DNA from: an uncultured Clostridia bacterium
GTDB lineage: Bacteria > Bacillota > Clostridia > Oscillospirales > Oscillospiraceae
DNA: 35,591 bases
Reading direction: 5' to 3'
NCBI GenBank assembly: GCA_937893605.1
Contig: CALBGG010000078.1
Coordinates: 1-35,591 of the forward strand
Shown: positions 22,373 to 30,238 of the stretch, one piece after another
Numbering within the stretch: position 1 is the first letter of the stretch
How the letters are laid out: every line of letters begins with the position of its first letter
The notes under the pieces: generated by a model
The model's input: only the letters and a program-made list of their open reading frames with translations
What the model was told of the DNA's origin: nothing
Database searches by the model: none
Translations under genes and position numbers: made by a program

Positions 22373-23218
22373 ATGAGTTTTACGGAAGTATTATGGCTGT
22401 TTTTCATATACGGCTTTGCAGGATGGTGCGTGGAGGTCATATTCCACGCGGCGAACAAGGGTATATTCATTAACCGCGGCTTTCTTATAGGCCCCATTTG
22501 CCCGATCTACGGCTACGGTCTCCTTGCGGTCATCTGGGCGCTGACGCCGATAAAGGGCAACGTGTTTTTGGTATACATAGGCAGCGTCATCATATGCTCT
22601 GTGTTCGAGCTTATAGTCGGCTGGGCGGCGGAAAAATTCATGCACACGCGTTTGTGGGACTACAGCGACGAGGCGTTCAACATCGGCGGATATGTGTGCC
22701 TTAAGTTCTCGCTGCTGTGGGGCGTAGGCTGCCTCTGCATACTGTACATATTCCATCCGATGGTGCTGAAGCTTGTGGGAGTTATTCAATCAATACCGCA
22801 CACGCACGGCAATGTGCTGCTGGGCGTGCTGTCGGCCATGCTGCTGGCGGACATCGGCATCACCGGCGTGAACGCGCTCAAGCTCGACGCGCACATGCGC
22901 GCCATAGACGAGGTCGCAAAGGCGCTGGAAAAGGTGTCATACGACATTGGAGACGGCTTGACCGACGGCACGCTCAAGGTGCAGGAGCGCCGCGAGGATG
23001 CACGGGAGGATGCAGCCGAGCTGCGCGAAAAGCTCAAGGAGCGCCGCGAGGATACCCGGGAGGACGCTGCCGAGCTGCGCGAAAAGCTCAAGGCTCTGCT
23101 CGAGGAGCGCAACTTCGTCCACCGCCACCTGCTCAACGCCTTCCCGCGCCTGCGTCAGGAGGAATATAAGTCCGCATTTGAGCGCATCCAGGAGCATAGG
23201 AAGAAAAGAAATTTTTAG
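22373..23218 (+). CDS. CmpB-like putative ABC transporter permease family membrane protein with charged repeat tail
   Basis: Residues 1 to about 165 form a multi-spanning membrane domain that starts FFIYGFAGWCVEVIFHA and contains GFLIGPICPIYGYG, as in the family annotated as putative ABC transporter permease (CmpB type). The true function of the family is unknown. Residues about 185-281 are a cytoplasmic, strongly charged helical tail with two near-identical 18-residue units (RREDAREDAAELREKLK). The gene ends in TTTTTAG supplied by repeat copy D1. The ATG at 22373 follows an AAGGAG (22343-22348) that is too distant; a 4-codon TTG frame ending at 22368 sits between them. Confidence 0.8.
   Translation: MSFTEVLWLFFIYGFAGWCVEVIFHAANKGIFINRGFLIGPICPIYGYGLLAVIWALTPIKGNVFLVYIGSVIICSVFELIVGWAAEKFMHTRLWDYSDEAFNIGGYVCLKFSLLWGVGCLCILYIFHPMVLKLVGVIQSIPHTHGNVLLGVLSAMLLADIGITGVNALKLDAHMRAIDEVAKALEKVSYDIGDGLTDGTLKVQERREDAREDAAELREKLKERREDTREDAAELREKLKALLEERNFVHRHLLNAFPRLRQEEYKSAFERIQEHRKKRNF
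22985..23092 (+). repeat. Two tandem 54-bp units inside the CmpB-like gene
   Basis: Units 22985-23038 and 23039-23092 differ at only a few bases and encode an 18-residue Arg/Glu/Asp-rich helix twice. The period keeps the reading frame, so copy number could change without breaking the gene. Confidence 0.85.
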
Positions 23219-23425
23219 AGGCGCTTTGACACATCTACGGATACGCATATTGCGTCAGCCCGGTGTCGAAGATGCCGCAAAAACCGGTTTTGCATCGCGC
23301 TACGGCACTGCGGCGCACTGTGTAGGGGCGAGCATTGCTCGCCCGCCGCAACGGTTTTATCGCGGTTACCGGTCGGGCGACCGCAATAAACGTATTGGTG
23401 TAATGCAAAGGCGCCACTAAAAAAA
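23212..23425. repeat. MITE-like intergenic repeat, copy D1 (both termini present)
   Basis: The left end TTTTTAGAGGCGC and right end GGCGCCACTAAAAAA form terminal inverted repeats. Internal arms have ATACG/CGTAT, TATTGCG/CCGCAATA and CCCGG blocks in inverted order. A 37-bp stretch at 23321-23357 starting GTAGGGGCGAGC is identical to 29394-29430. The left terminus contains the stop codon (23216-23218) of the upstream gene. Confidence 0.85.
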
Positions 23426-23603
23426 CACCTCATCCGTCGGCTTGCGCCGACACCTTCCCCTCGAAGGGGAAGGCAAGGGTGCAGATAAGTTTTTGCTCTA
23501 ATATCGCACAATTTTATGTAGTGCGAGACGCTGCGGTTTATACCGGCGTCTCGATAACGGGCTACTGCAATATATGTATAGGTACGGCGCTGAAGCGCTA
23601 TTA
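23426..23603. repeat. MITE-like intergenic repeat, copy D2, with CACCTCATCC module
   Basis: It starts with the 88-bp module and continues through GTGCGAGACGCTGCGG, TCTCGATAACGGG, ACTGCAATATATGTATA and GGCGCTGAAGCGCTATTAAAAA. It ends 5 bases before the start codon of the CLC gene. It is a direct copy of C and an inverted copy of E. Confidence 0.85.
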
Positions 23604-23608
23604 AAAAG

Positions 23609-24862
23609 ATGGAGAAGTTTAAGAGCGGCGCAATAAGCGCCGGAAAATATTTCAGAACGTTTTACCGCTGGGTGCTGCTGTCGGTCGTGACGGGGCTCGT
23701 GTGCGGGCTTGTGGGCTCTGCGTTCCACCTGACGGTCGATTTTGTCACGGGCTTCAGGGAACAGCACCGGTGGCTCGTGTTTCTGCTGCCCCTCGGCGGC
23801 CTTGCCATCGCGTTTATCTACCGCGTCAGCAAAACCGAGGGCGAGGGCACGAACAATATCATAGACTCGATCCACGACGGCGATAAGGTACCCATTCTGC
23901 TCGTGCCGGTCATCTTCGCCGCAACGGCGATCACGCACCTTTTCGGCGGCTCGGCCGGACGTGAGGGCGCGGCCCTGCAGATCGGCGGCGGCATCGGCTA
24001 CCGCGTCGGGCGGCTTCTGAAGCTCGACGATAAGGACATGCGCCTTGTCACGCTGTGCGGCATGAGCGCGGTGTTCGCCGCGCTGTTCGGAACGCCGCTG
24101 ACGGCGACCATATTTGCGCTCGAGGTCATCTCGGTCGGCATACTGTACTATTCGGGGCTTATACCCTGCCTTGTCGCATCGGTGACGGCCTACGGCGTGT
24201 CGCTGCTGTTCGGCATTGCGCCGATGCGCTACTCGGTCGCTCTCTCGCCGCTGGAGCTCGGCCTTGCGCTGCGCGTGTGCCTGCTCGCGGTCGTGTGTGC
24301 TCTCGTGAGCATTGCGTTCTGCGTAGCCATGCACAAAACGGAGCAGTTCGCGGCCAAAAAGATAAAAAACATCTATCTTCGCGCATTTATCGGCGGCATT
24401 ATCGTCATTGTGCTCACGCTCATCGTCGGAAACGAAAGCTATAACGGCATCGGCACGGACGTCATCGCCTCCGCACTCGGCGAGGGCAAAGCGCCGACAT
24501 GGGGCTTTCTGTGGAAGATAATCTTCACCGCCGCGACCATCGGCTTCGGCTTCAAGGGCGGCGAGATCGTGCCGACGATGTTCATCGGAGCGGCGCTCGG
24601 CTGTACCGTAGGGCCGCTGCTGGGCATACCGGCGCAGTTTGCCGCCGCCATCGCGCTCGTCGCGGTGTTCTGCGGCGCGGTCAACTGCCCTATCGCGTCG
24701 ATCATCCTCTCGGTCGAGCTCTTCGGCTCGGGCGAGCTGCTGTACTTCGCGCTCGCCTGCGGCATATCCTACATGCTCTCGGGCTATTTCGGGCTGTACA
24801 GCAGTCAGAAGATCATGTATTCCAAGACCCGCGCAGAGTTCATAAACCGCTACGCCAGGTGA
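23609..24862 (+). CDS. CLC-family anion/proton antiporter, probably fluoride type
   Basis: This is a 417-residue CLC membrane protein. The gating glutamate is E119 in GSAGREGAA. The usual GSGIP filter motif reads GEGTNN (residues 78-83), the place of the internal proton glutamate appears to be Val (FALEVI), and the GIFAP motif reads GGEIVP with E319. From memory these features match the CLC-F clade of fluoride/proton antiporters, whose Enterococcus member uses E118 and E318. Chloride transport cannot be excluded. The ATG directly follows repeat D2 and no Shine-Dalgarno sequence is visible. It is flanked by inverted copies D2 and E. I did not recognise a fluoride riboswitch upstream. Confidence 0.85.
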   Translation: MEKFKSGAISAGKYFRTFYRWVLLSVVTGLVCGLVGSAFHLTVDFVTGFREQHRWLVFLLPLGGLAIAFIYRVSKTEGEGTNNIIDSIHDGDKVPILLVPVIFAATAITHLFGGSAGREGAALQIGGGIGYRVGRLLKLDDKDMRLVTLCGMSAVFAALFGTPLTATIFALEVISVGILYYSGLIPCLVASVTAYGVSLLFGIAPMRYSVALSPLELGLALRVCLLAVVCALVSIAFCVAMHKTEQFAAKKIKNIYLRAFIGGIIVIVLTLIVGNESYNGIGTDVIASALGEGKAPTWGFLWKIIFTAATIGFGFKGGEIVPTMFIGAALGCTVGPLLGIPAQFAAAIALVAVFCGAVNCPIASIILSVELFGSGELLYFALACGISYMLSGYFGLYSSQKIMYSKTRAEFINRYAR

Positions 24863-25044
24863 TTTTAGAGACGCACTGACGCACCTGCGGATACATTTAT
24901 TGCGCTTGCCCGGTATCGAAACGCCGGTATAAACCGCAGCGTCTCGCACTACATAAAATTGTGCGATATTAGAGCAAAAATTTATCTGCACCCTTGCCTT
25001 CCCCTTCGAGGGGGAGGTGTCGCGCTTGCGCGACGGATGAGGTG
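24863..25044. repeat. MITE-like intergenic repeat, copy E, inverted relative to C and D2
   Basis: It begins at the CLC stop codon with TTTTAGAGACGC, then CTGCGGATACATTTATTGCG, CCCGGTATCGA and ATAAACCGCAGCGTCTCGCA. The reverse complement of the 88-bp module follows at 24957-25044. Compared with D2, the first hairpin of the module has paired, compensating base changes. Confidence 0.85.
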
Positions 25045-25049
25045 TAAAA

Positions 25050-25086
25050 ACAGAGTGCAGACGCTTCAGGCTGCATTCTGTTTTTT
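25050..25086 (+). terminator. Rho-independent terminator after the CLC gene
   Basis: An 11-bp stem (25050-25060 with 25071-25081, one G-T pair) is followed by six T to 25086. It is just outside repeat copy E. The rest of the gap to the MMPL promoter is AT-rich and holds nothing I recognise. Confidence 0.8.
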
Positions 25087-25187
25087 GCTGTTCAGATCCG
25101 TGCGCTTTGCGCACGCATAATTAAAACAATTATATATCGTACGCGGCGGGAGCACGAGAAATTTAACAAAAATTTGACGATACCGTC

Positions 25188-25216
25188 TTGATGTTTGTTT
25201 CCGTTTGTAATAAAAT
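25188..25216 (+). promoter_or_regulatory. Promoter of the MMPL operon
   Basis: -35 TTGATG (25188-25193) and -10 TAAAAT (25211-25216) are separated by 17 bp. It ends 31 bp before the chosen ATG, which argues against the open frame's first possible start at 25188. Confidence 0.65.
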
Positions 25217-25247
25217 AAATGAACATACATTCCGGTTGGAGAAACGC

Positions 25248-27560
25248 ATGCACAGATTAGCAAAATTCATCATCGACAGCAGGAAGATAATACTTGTGCT
25301 GTTCATTGCCTTAGCCTGCCTGTCGGTATACACATCGCAGCTTACGACGGTCGAAAACGACCTTTTTTATTTTCTGCCCGAGGAGACGGAGACGCGCCTC
25401 GGCCTGAAGGCCATGGACGGCGAATTTATCACCTACGCTACGGCAGATCTTATGATCGAGCGAATATCGTATGACGATGCGAGTAAGCTTTCGCAGGATA
25501 TAGCGGAGATAGACGGCGTGCGCTCGGCAAGCTTTGACGATACCGAGGAGCATTATAAGGACGGAGCGGCGCTCATAACGGTCAGCTTCGCCGGAACCTC
25601 GAGCGATGAGGTGAGCAAAGATGCCCTTGAGGAAATGAACGCCCTCGTTGCGCATCATTATAATACGGACTATGTGAAGCTCTACACCGAGGTCGGCTCG
25701 GACTTCAGCAGTCAGCTTCTGGGCGAGATGCTCGTTATCGGCGCTCTGAGCGTCGTGACGGTCATCATCCTGCTGCTTATAACCTCGCGCAGCTATGCCG
25801 AGGTGCCGGTTTTGCTTATCACCTTCGCGATGGCGGCAGCCTTACAGCAGGGCTCTAACTTTCTGTTTAAAGAGATATCGTACGTCGCAAACTCCGTAAC
25901 GCTCATTTTGCAGCTTGCGCTGGCGATAGACTACGCCATTATACTTTGCAACCGCTTCGCCGAGGAGCGGCGGCACTTTGAGGCCTACGACGCGGCGATC
26001 GAGGCGCTTTCCAAGGCGATACCCGAGATCGCGTCGTCCTCGCTTACGACCATCGGCGGCCTTGTCGCCATGACGTTCATGCAGTTCGGCCTCGGCGGCG
26101 ACCTCGGCAAGGTGCTCATTAAATCCATACTCATCTCGATGCTGACGGTGTTCCTGCTCATGCCGGGGCTGCTTTTCATGTTCAGCGGATGGATAGAAAA
26201 GACAAAGCACCGCAGCTTCGTGCCGAGCATCGACGCGATAGGCCGCTTTGCCTGGCGCTCGAGAAAGATAGTTCCGCCGGTGTTTATATGCATCGTTGCC
26301 GCCGCGTTCTTCTTCTCAAGCATGTGCCCGCTTTCGTATAACTACAGCGACGACTATCCCCTGCGCCTGAACGATTCGCAGAAGGCGCATCAGGACATTA
26401 TAAAAACCTTCGGCAACAGCAATATGATGGCGCTCGTCGTGCCGACGGGCGACTATGAGACGCAGGCAAAGATGCTCGACGAGATATCGGAGCTTGATAA
26501 CGTCACCTCGGTGCTCGGCATAGCTTCTGTCAAGGTCGCGGGCGACTATCGCCTGAGCGATAAGCTCAGCATTGCGGAGTTTTCCGAGCTCGCGGGGCTT
26601 GACGATACGACGGCCTCGGCACTGTTCGTGTTCTACGCCGCGCGCCACGCCGATTACGATCAGGTGCAGTCAAACATGCGCGAATACAAGGTGCCGCTTA
26701 TAGACCTGTTCCTGTTCCTGCACGATATCGCCGAGGAGGGAAGCATTGAGCTTACGCAGGATAAGCTTGACATGATCGAGAGCCTCTATTCCCAGCTTGC
26801 CGATGCGAAGGCGCAGCTTCAGGGCGAGCACTACAGCCGGATGCTCGTGTATTCCGATACGCCCGTGCAGTCGGAAGAAAGCTACGCGCTCATATCCGAG
26901 ATCCACGGCATCGCAGAGCAATATTACGGCGACGACGTTTACGTCACCGGTAACGCGACGGCCGCGCGCGACCTGGAGGAATCATTCTCGACGGATAGCG
27001 TGATGGTAAGCGCGCTCTCGGCGCTGTTTGTCGTCATCGTCATAATGCTCGTGTTCCGCTCGGCGGGACTTTCGCTGCTGCTGATCGTCGTCATTCAGGG
27101 CAGCATATGGCTCAACTTCTCCATATCGTATTTTACGCAGAGCCCGGTGTTCTTCGTCGGGTATCTTATCGTCAGCGCCATTCAGATGGGCGCGAATATA
27201 GACTACGCGATAGTCGTCTCGAACCGCTATCTCGATCTGCGCAGCCGCAACGTCTCGCGCCGCAAGTCGATACGCCTTGCATTGAACGGCGCGCTGCCTA
27301 CGCTTATAACCAGCGGCAGCATCCTTGTTATCGCGGGTCTGCTCATCGGCTTTATAAGCACCGAGAGCATCATTTCCGTCATCGGCCTCGTGCTGGGGCG
27401 CGGAACCATAATATCTCTGCTGCTGGTGCTGTTCGTGCTGCCGCAGATGCTCGTCTGGGGAGACGGGTTCATCATGCGCACGACGCTCAAGCGCAAGCGC
27501 CGCCTGCGTCCGCTGTTTTCGGAGGACATAGAGCAGATAGCGCAGAAGCAGAAAAAATAA
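25248..27560 (+). CDS. MMPL-family RND transporter
   Basis: This 770-residue inner-membrane transporter has the RND layout: one N-terminal helix, an extracellular domain (residues about 45-165), five helices, then a second copy of the pattern. Each half has the proton-relay Asp-Tyr pair typical of MMPL proteins: D228-Y229 (IDYAIILCNRF) and D652-Y653 (IDYAIVVSNRY). Such pumps export lipids, glycolipids or hydrophobic compounds. ATG 25248 has GGAG upstream and fits the promoter at 25188. The next gene, 48 nt downstream, encodes a coiled-coil membrane protein that is probably its partner. The substrate is unknown. Confidence 0.9.
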   Translation: MHRLAKFIIDSRKIILVLFIALACLSVYTSQLTTVENDLFYFLPEETETRLGLKAMDGEFITYATADLMIERISYDDASKLSQDIAEIDGVRSASFDDTEEHYKDGAALITVSFAGTSSDEVSKDALEEMNALVAHHYNTDYVKLYTEVGSDFSSQLLGEMLVIGALSVVTVIILLLITSRSYAEVPVLLITFAMAAALQQGSNFLFKEISYVANSVTLILQLALAIDYAIILCNRFAEERRHFEAYDAAIEALSKAIPEIASSSLTTIGGLVAMTFMQFGLGGDLGKVLIKSILISMLTVFLLMPGLLFMFSGWIEKTKHRSFVPSIDAIGRFAWRSRKIVPPVFICIVAAAFFFSSMCPLSYNYSDDYPLRLNDSQKAHQDIIKTFGNSNMMALVVPTGDYETQAKMLDEISELDNVTSVLGIASVKVAGDYRLSDKLSIAEFSELAGLDDTTASALFVFYAARHADYDQVQSNMREYKVPLIDLFLFLHDIAEEGSIELTQDKLDMIESLYSQLADAKAQLQGEHYSRMLVYSDTPVQSEESYALISEIHGIAEQYYGDDVYVTGNATAARDLEESFSTDSVMVSALSALFVVIVIMLVFRSAGLSLLLIVVIQGSIWLNFSISYFTQSPVFFVGYLIVSAIQMGANIDYAIVVSNRYLDLRSRNVSRRKSIRLALNGALPTLITSGSILVIAGLLIGFISTESIISVIGLVLGRGTIISLLLVLFVLPQMLVWGDGFIMRTTLKRKRRLRPLFSEDIEQIAQKQKK

Positions 27561-27608
27561 CGGAGGCATTGGGGGGAATATGCCTTCGCAGGAGAAAGGA
27601 ACGTAAAC

Positions 27609-29303
27609 ATGAAAAGAACGCTGTTAATGATCCTTAGCATACTGCTCGCGGCAAGCTCGGTCTTCGGCATCGTCGCCGCGGGCAGCGGCTCGGACGAGCT
27701 GTCGGACATCCTGCGCTTCAAGCGCGGGCAGAGATCCGATATTCTCGACTTTGTTGAGATCCTCGACGGGCGCGTGGCCGAGCTGCGCAAGGCCGAGGAA
27801 AACCGCACCGAGGACGAGAAGGACTACACGGAGTCTGTCGTCACCGATCAGAAGGGCTCGGAGCAGCTTTCCGCCGGCCAGCAGCAGTATAACGCCGGGG
27901 CCGAGAAGATAGCCCAGGGTCAGGCCGAGTATGACGCGGCCGAGGCGCAGTATAACGCAAAGCTGGCCGAGTATCAGGCTGCCGAAAAGCGCCTGAACGA
28001 CGCCGAGGCGCAGCTCAACGACGCAAAGGAGCAGCGCGACGCGGCGCAGGCAAAGCTTGACGCGGCAACGCCCGCGTATCAGAAGGCAAAGCCCATTTAC
28101 GACCTCATCCAGAGTCTCGGCGGCTGGGGCGACCTCGTCTCGCAGACGCTTGCCAAGTACGGCTACACCTCCATCGAGGATCTCAAGGCCGAGATGAAGG
28201 CCTATGAGGACGGTCAGGCCGCCCTCGCCGAGGCGAACACGCAGATAGCCGCCGCCGAGCAGGAGATAAATAACGGCAAAACTCAGCTGGCCGCGGCAAA
28301 GACTCAGCTCGATCAGGGAAAGGAGCAGCTCGCCGCCGCCAAGGTGCAGCTGGATAACGGCAAGGCCGAGCTCGCCGCCGCGAAGGCGCAGCTCAATGCC
28401 GGTCAGCAGCAGCTGAGCGAAAACGTTGACAAGATGAACGAGCTCAAGGAGACGCTCACCGAGCAGGACAATGTCGAGGAGGCTGTCAAATCCGGCATCG
28501 CGGTGCTAATGGATAACGACGGCATCGCCGAGCGCGTGAGCGACGAAAGCGATTACGAGTCCGTGCTGCAGGCCGCACGCGACTATGTCGAGGCCGACAC
28601 GGACGAGCTCAACGCCGAGCTCGACCTGCGACAGAATCTGTACAACATACTGCGCGTCATAAGCATCATCGGCGTTATCGCCGGCGTTTTCGGCGTGCTC
28701 GCCGCACGCAAGCCCAACCGCACACGCCTTCTCGCGGCCTCCGGCGCGACGGGCATAACCGCCGTTGCCGCGCTGGGTCTTAATATCTACGGCCTGTCAA
28801 GCGGCTACCGCAGCTTCGTGTACGCACTTGAGGACGGCTCGGGCAGCGGCAGAACTCAGCTTATCGCGATGCTCGTGCTGCTGGGCGTTTCGGTCGTCGC
28901 CGCGATCGTTGCCATACTGTGCAGCCGCACCTTCTCCAACGTCGTAAAGGGCAAGGTAAAGCCGCAGTATACCCGCCCCGAGGCGCCCGTCGAGGCCGCC
29001 GTCGGCGGAACGCCGGAGGCCGAGGACGACGACAGCGACGCCGACTATAAGCCCCGCCGCCGCAAGGACAATACGAGCAGGAAGAAAAAGGCCGCAAGAG
29101 CCAGGGCCGCGGCAGAATGCAAGCCCTCCCCCGCGCCGAACGACATTAACGAGCTCACCGAGCAGACCCGCCGCCTGAACGAGGAGGCAGAAAGGCTCGA
29201 GGCCGAGGCACGCCAAAACGATTACGAGAAGGCGCGCCGGGAATACGAAGAGGCCCGCCGCCGCTTCGAGGCCGCCCGCCGCGGCGTCAGCGACGATAAA
29301 TAA
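27609..29303 (+). CDS. Coiled-coil membrane protein, candidate partner of the MMPL transporter
   Basis: The family is not named with certainty. The 564-residue protein has an N-terminal signal-anchor (residues 1-24) and a long Ala/Gln/Glu-rich coiled coil (about 60-320). The coil contains 14-residue units such as GKTQLAAAKTQLDQ and GKEQLAAAKVQLDN. Three transmembrane helices follow (about 345-367, 374-396 and 417-440), then a basic/acidic cytoplasmic tail with a second coiled coil. The coil would be outside the cell and the tail inside. The LxxGxxxL-like repeats resemble those in YhgE/Pip-type and MMPL-associated proteins. Co-transcription with the RND transporter suggests a structural or adaptor role. 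AAAGGA precedes the ATG. Confidence 0.8.
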   Translation: MKRTLLMILSILLAASSVFGIVAAGSGSDELSDILRFKRGQRSDILDFVEILDGRVAELRKAEENRTEDEKDYTESVVTDQKGSEQLSAGQQQYNAGAEKIAQGQAEYDAAEAQYNAKLAEYQAAEKRLNDAEAQLNDAKEQRDAAQAKLDAATPAYQKAKPIYDLIQSLGGWGDLVSQTLAKYGYTSIEDLKAEMKAYEDGQAALAEANTQIAAAEQEINNGKTQLAAAKTQLDQGKEQLAAAKVQLDNGKAELAAAKAQLNAGQQQLSENVDKMNELKETLTEQDNVEEAVKSGIAVLMDNDGIAERVSDESDYESVLQAARDYVEADTDELNAELDLRQNLYNILRVISIIGVIAGVFGVLAARKPNRTRLLAASGATGITAVAALGLNIYGLSSGYRSFVYALEDGSGSGRTQLIAMLVLLGVSVVAAIVAILCSRTFSNVVKGKVKPQYTRPEAPVEAAVGGTPEAEDDDSDADYKPRRRKDNTSRKKKAARARAAAECKPSPAPNDINELTEQTRRLNEEAERLEAEARQNDYEKARREYEEARRRFEAARRGVSDDK

Positions 29304-29310
29304 ACGTATA

Positions 29311-29339
29311 TGCCCTCCGGTTTTTCCGGAGGGCATTTT
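29311..29339 (+). terminator. Rho-independent terminator of the MMPL operon
   Basis: TGCCCTCCGG (29311-29320) pairs with CCGGAGGGCA (29326-29335) around a five-T loop and is followed by four T (29336-29339). Confidence 0.9.
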
Positions 29340-29393
29340 AACGGGGGACGAATGGACAGAAATACGCTATGGGCTCATGTTCCGGCAATGCCC

Positions 29394-29496
29394 GTAGGGG
29401 CGAGCATTGCTCGCCCGCCGCAACGGTTTTGCCGGTACTTTAGACACCGGGACACCGCAATAAACGTATCCGCAGCAGCGTCCGTGCGCCACTAAA
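29394..29496. repeat. MITE-like intergenic repeat, copy F (right part)
   Basis: It begins with the 37-bp stretch (29394-29430) identical to part of D1. It continues with GACACCGGG, CACCGCAATAAACGTAT and the terminal GTGCGCCACTAAAAA. The -35 of the next promoter begins within a few bases of this terminus. Confidence 0.75.
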
Positions 29497-29499
29497 AAT

Positions 29500-29529
29500 T
29501 TGACTTAGCCGCCGCGTGTGTTATATAAT
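29500..29529 (+). promoter_or_regulatory. Promoter of the anchored beta-domain protein and alr
   Basis: -35 TTGACT (29500-29505) and -10 TATAAT (29524-29529) are separated by 18 bp. They lie directly after repeat copy F. Confidence 0.75.
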
Positions 29530-29574
29530 CAAGGGTATCACTTGCCGCAGGCCGGCAGATCGGAGTAATTGCCC

Positions 29575-30228
29575 ATGAATAAGCACAAAATCAACATATT
29601 CATCGCGCTCGTGCTGGTGCTCATCGTTATCGCCGCAGTTTCCGCGCTGCTCACGAGCCGCAATATAAATAACACAGTCCCGGCGGAGAGCGCGCAGCCG
29701 ACTCCGGCGCTGACGCCGAGCGTCATCTCGACCCCGACTCCCGCCCCGACGCAGAGCGCCGAGCCCTCGGCAAGCCCCAACGCAACGGATAATCCGACGC
29801 AGACAAACGCGCCGCAGCCGTCAAACAGGGTCATAAACCGCACGATAAACCAGTCCGGCAGCTTTGAAAGCAATACCGGCACGAAAATGATAATGTACGC
29901 AAACTGGACGGCGACCTCGCACAACAGCGAGACCGTCACCATAAAGCTCGATGTTATCCTGAGCACCTACACGCTCAATGTCGGCGCGCACAGCGGCGTT
30001 ATCACCGTCGCCGGGCAGGACTACGCCTTCACGAGCCCCGCAATAAGCTACAGGAGCGAGCAGGCGCGCAACAACGCGCTGCTCACGAGCCGCAGCATCG
30101 AGGTGACCGTTCCCGCCGGTCAGGCGACGGCTGTCCCCGTGTCCGTCTCGTGGGACTTCAACGGCGTCTACGGCGGCGTTGAGATCGGCAGAGTCACAGC
30201 CGGCGGCACGATAAACATTCAGGGATGA
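29575..30228 (+). CDS. Membrane-anchored protein with Pro/Ser/Thr linker and C-terminal beta domain (paralog of 19407-20033)
   Basis: This 217-residue protein has the same architecture as the one at 19407: N-terminal anchor (about residues 8-26), Pro/Thr/Ser-rich linker (about 35-85) and a beta-rich C-terminal domain with GSFESNTG, WTA, DVILSTYTLNVG and VSVSWDFNGVYGG. The domain should sit outside the membrane. ATG 29575 has GGAG 9 nt upstream; the TTG two codons earlier is less likely. It ends 10 nt before alr and is probably co-transcribed with it, hinting at a cell-envelope role. The function is unknown. Confidence 0.8.
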   Translation: MNKHKINIFIALVLVLIVIAAVSALLTSRNINNTVPAESAQPTPALTPSVISTPTPAPTQSAEPSASPNATDNPTQTNAPQPSNRVINRTINQSGSFESNTGTKMIMYANWTATSHNSETVTIKLDVILSTYTLNVGAHSGVITVAGQDYAFTSPAISYRSEQARNNALLTSRSIEVTVPAGQATAVPVSVSWDFNGVYGGVEIGRVTAGGTINIQG

Positions 30229-30238
30229 AGGTGATCGC

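Noticed and set aside
23219..23608. CRISPR-like array because of repeated blocks
   Set aside because: The repeats are long, palindromic, irregularly spaced and occur once or twice per gap; there are no spacers of constant length and no cas genes.
23426..23608. A fluoride riboswitch upstream of the CLC gene
   Set aside because: The whole region is accounted for by repeat copy D2, and I could not find a convincing fluoride riboswitch core by eye.
23498..25114. A 538-codon minus-strand open frame opposite the CLC gene
   Set aside because: Made of antisense CLC sequence plus repeat sequence; rich in Arg/His/Asp in the manner of shadow frames.
25188..25247. A longer N terminus for the MMPL protein starting at 25188
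   Set aside because: The -35 and -10 elements occupy this stretch, and the ATG at 25248 has its own GGAG and fits the start of the first membrane helix.
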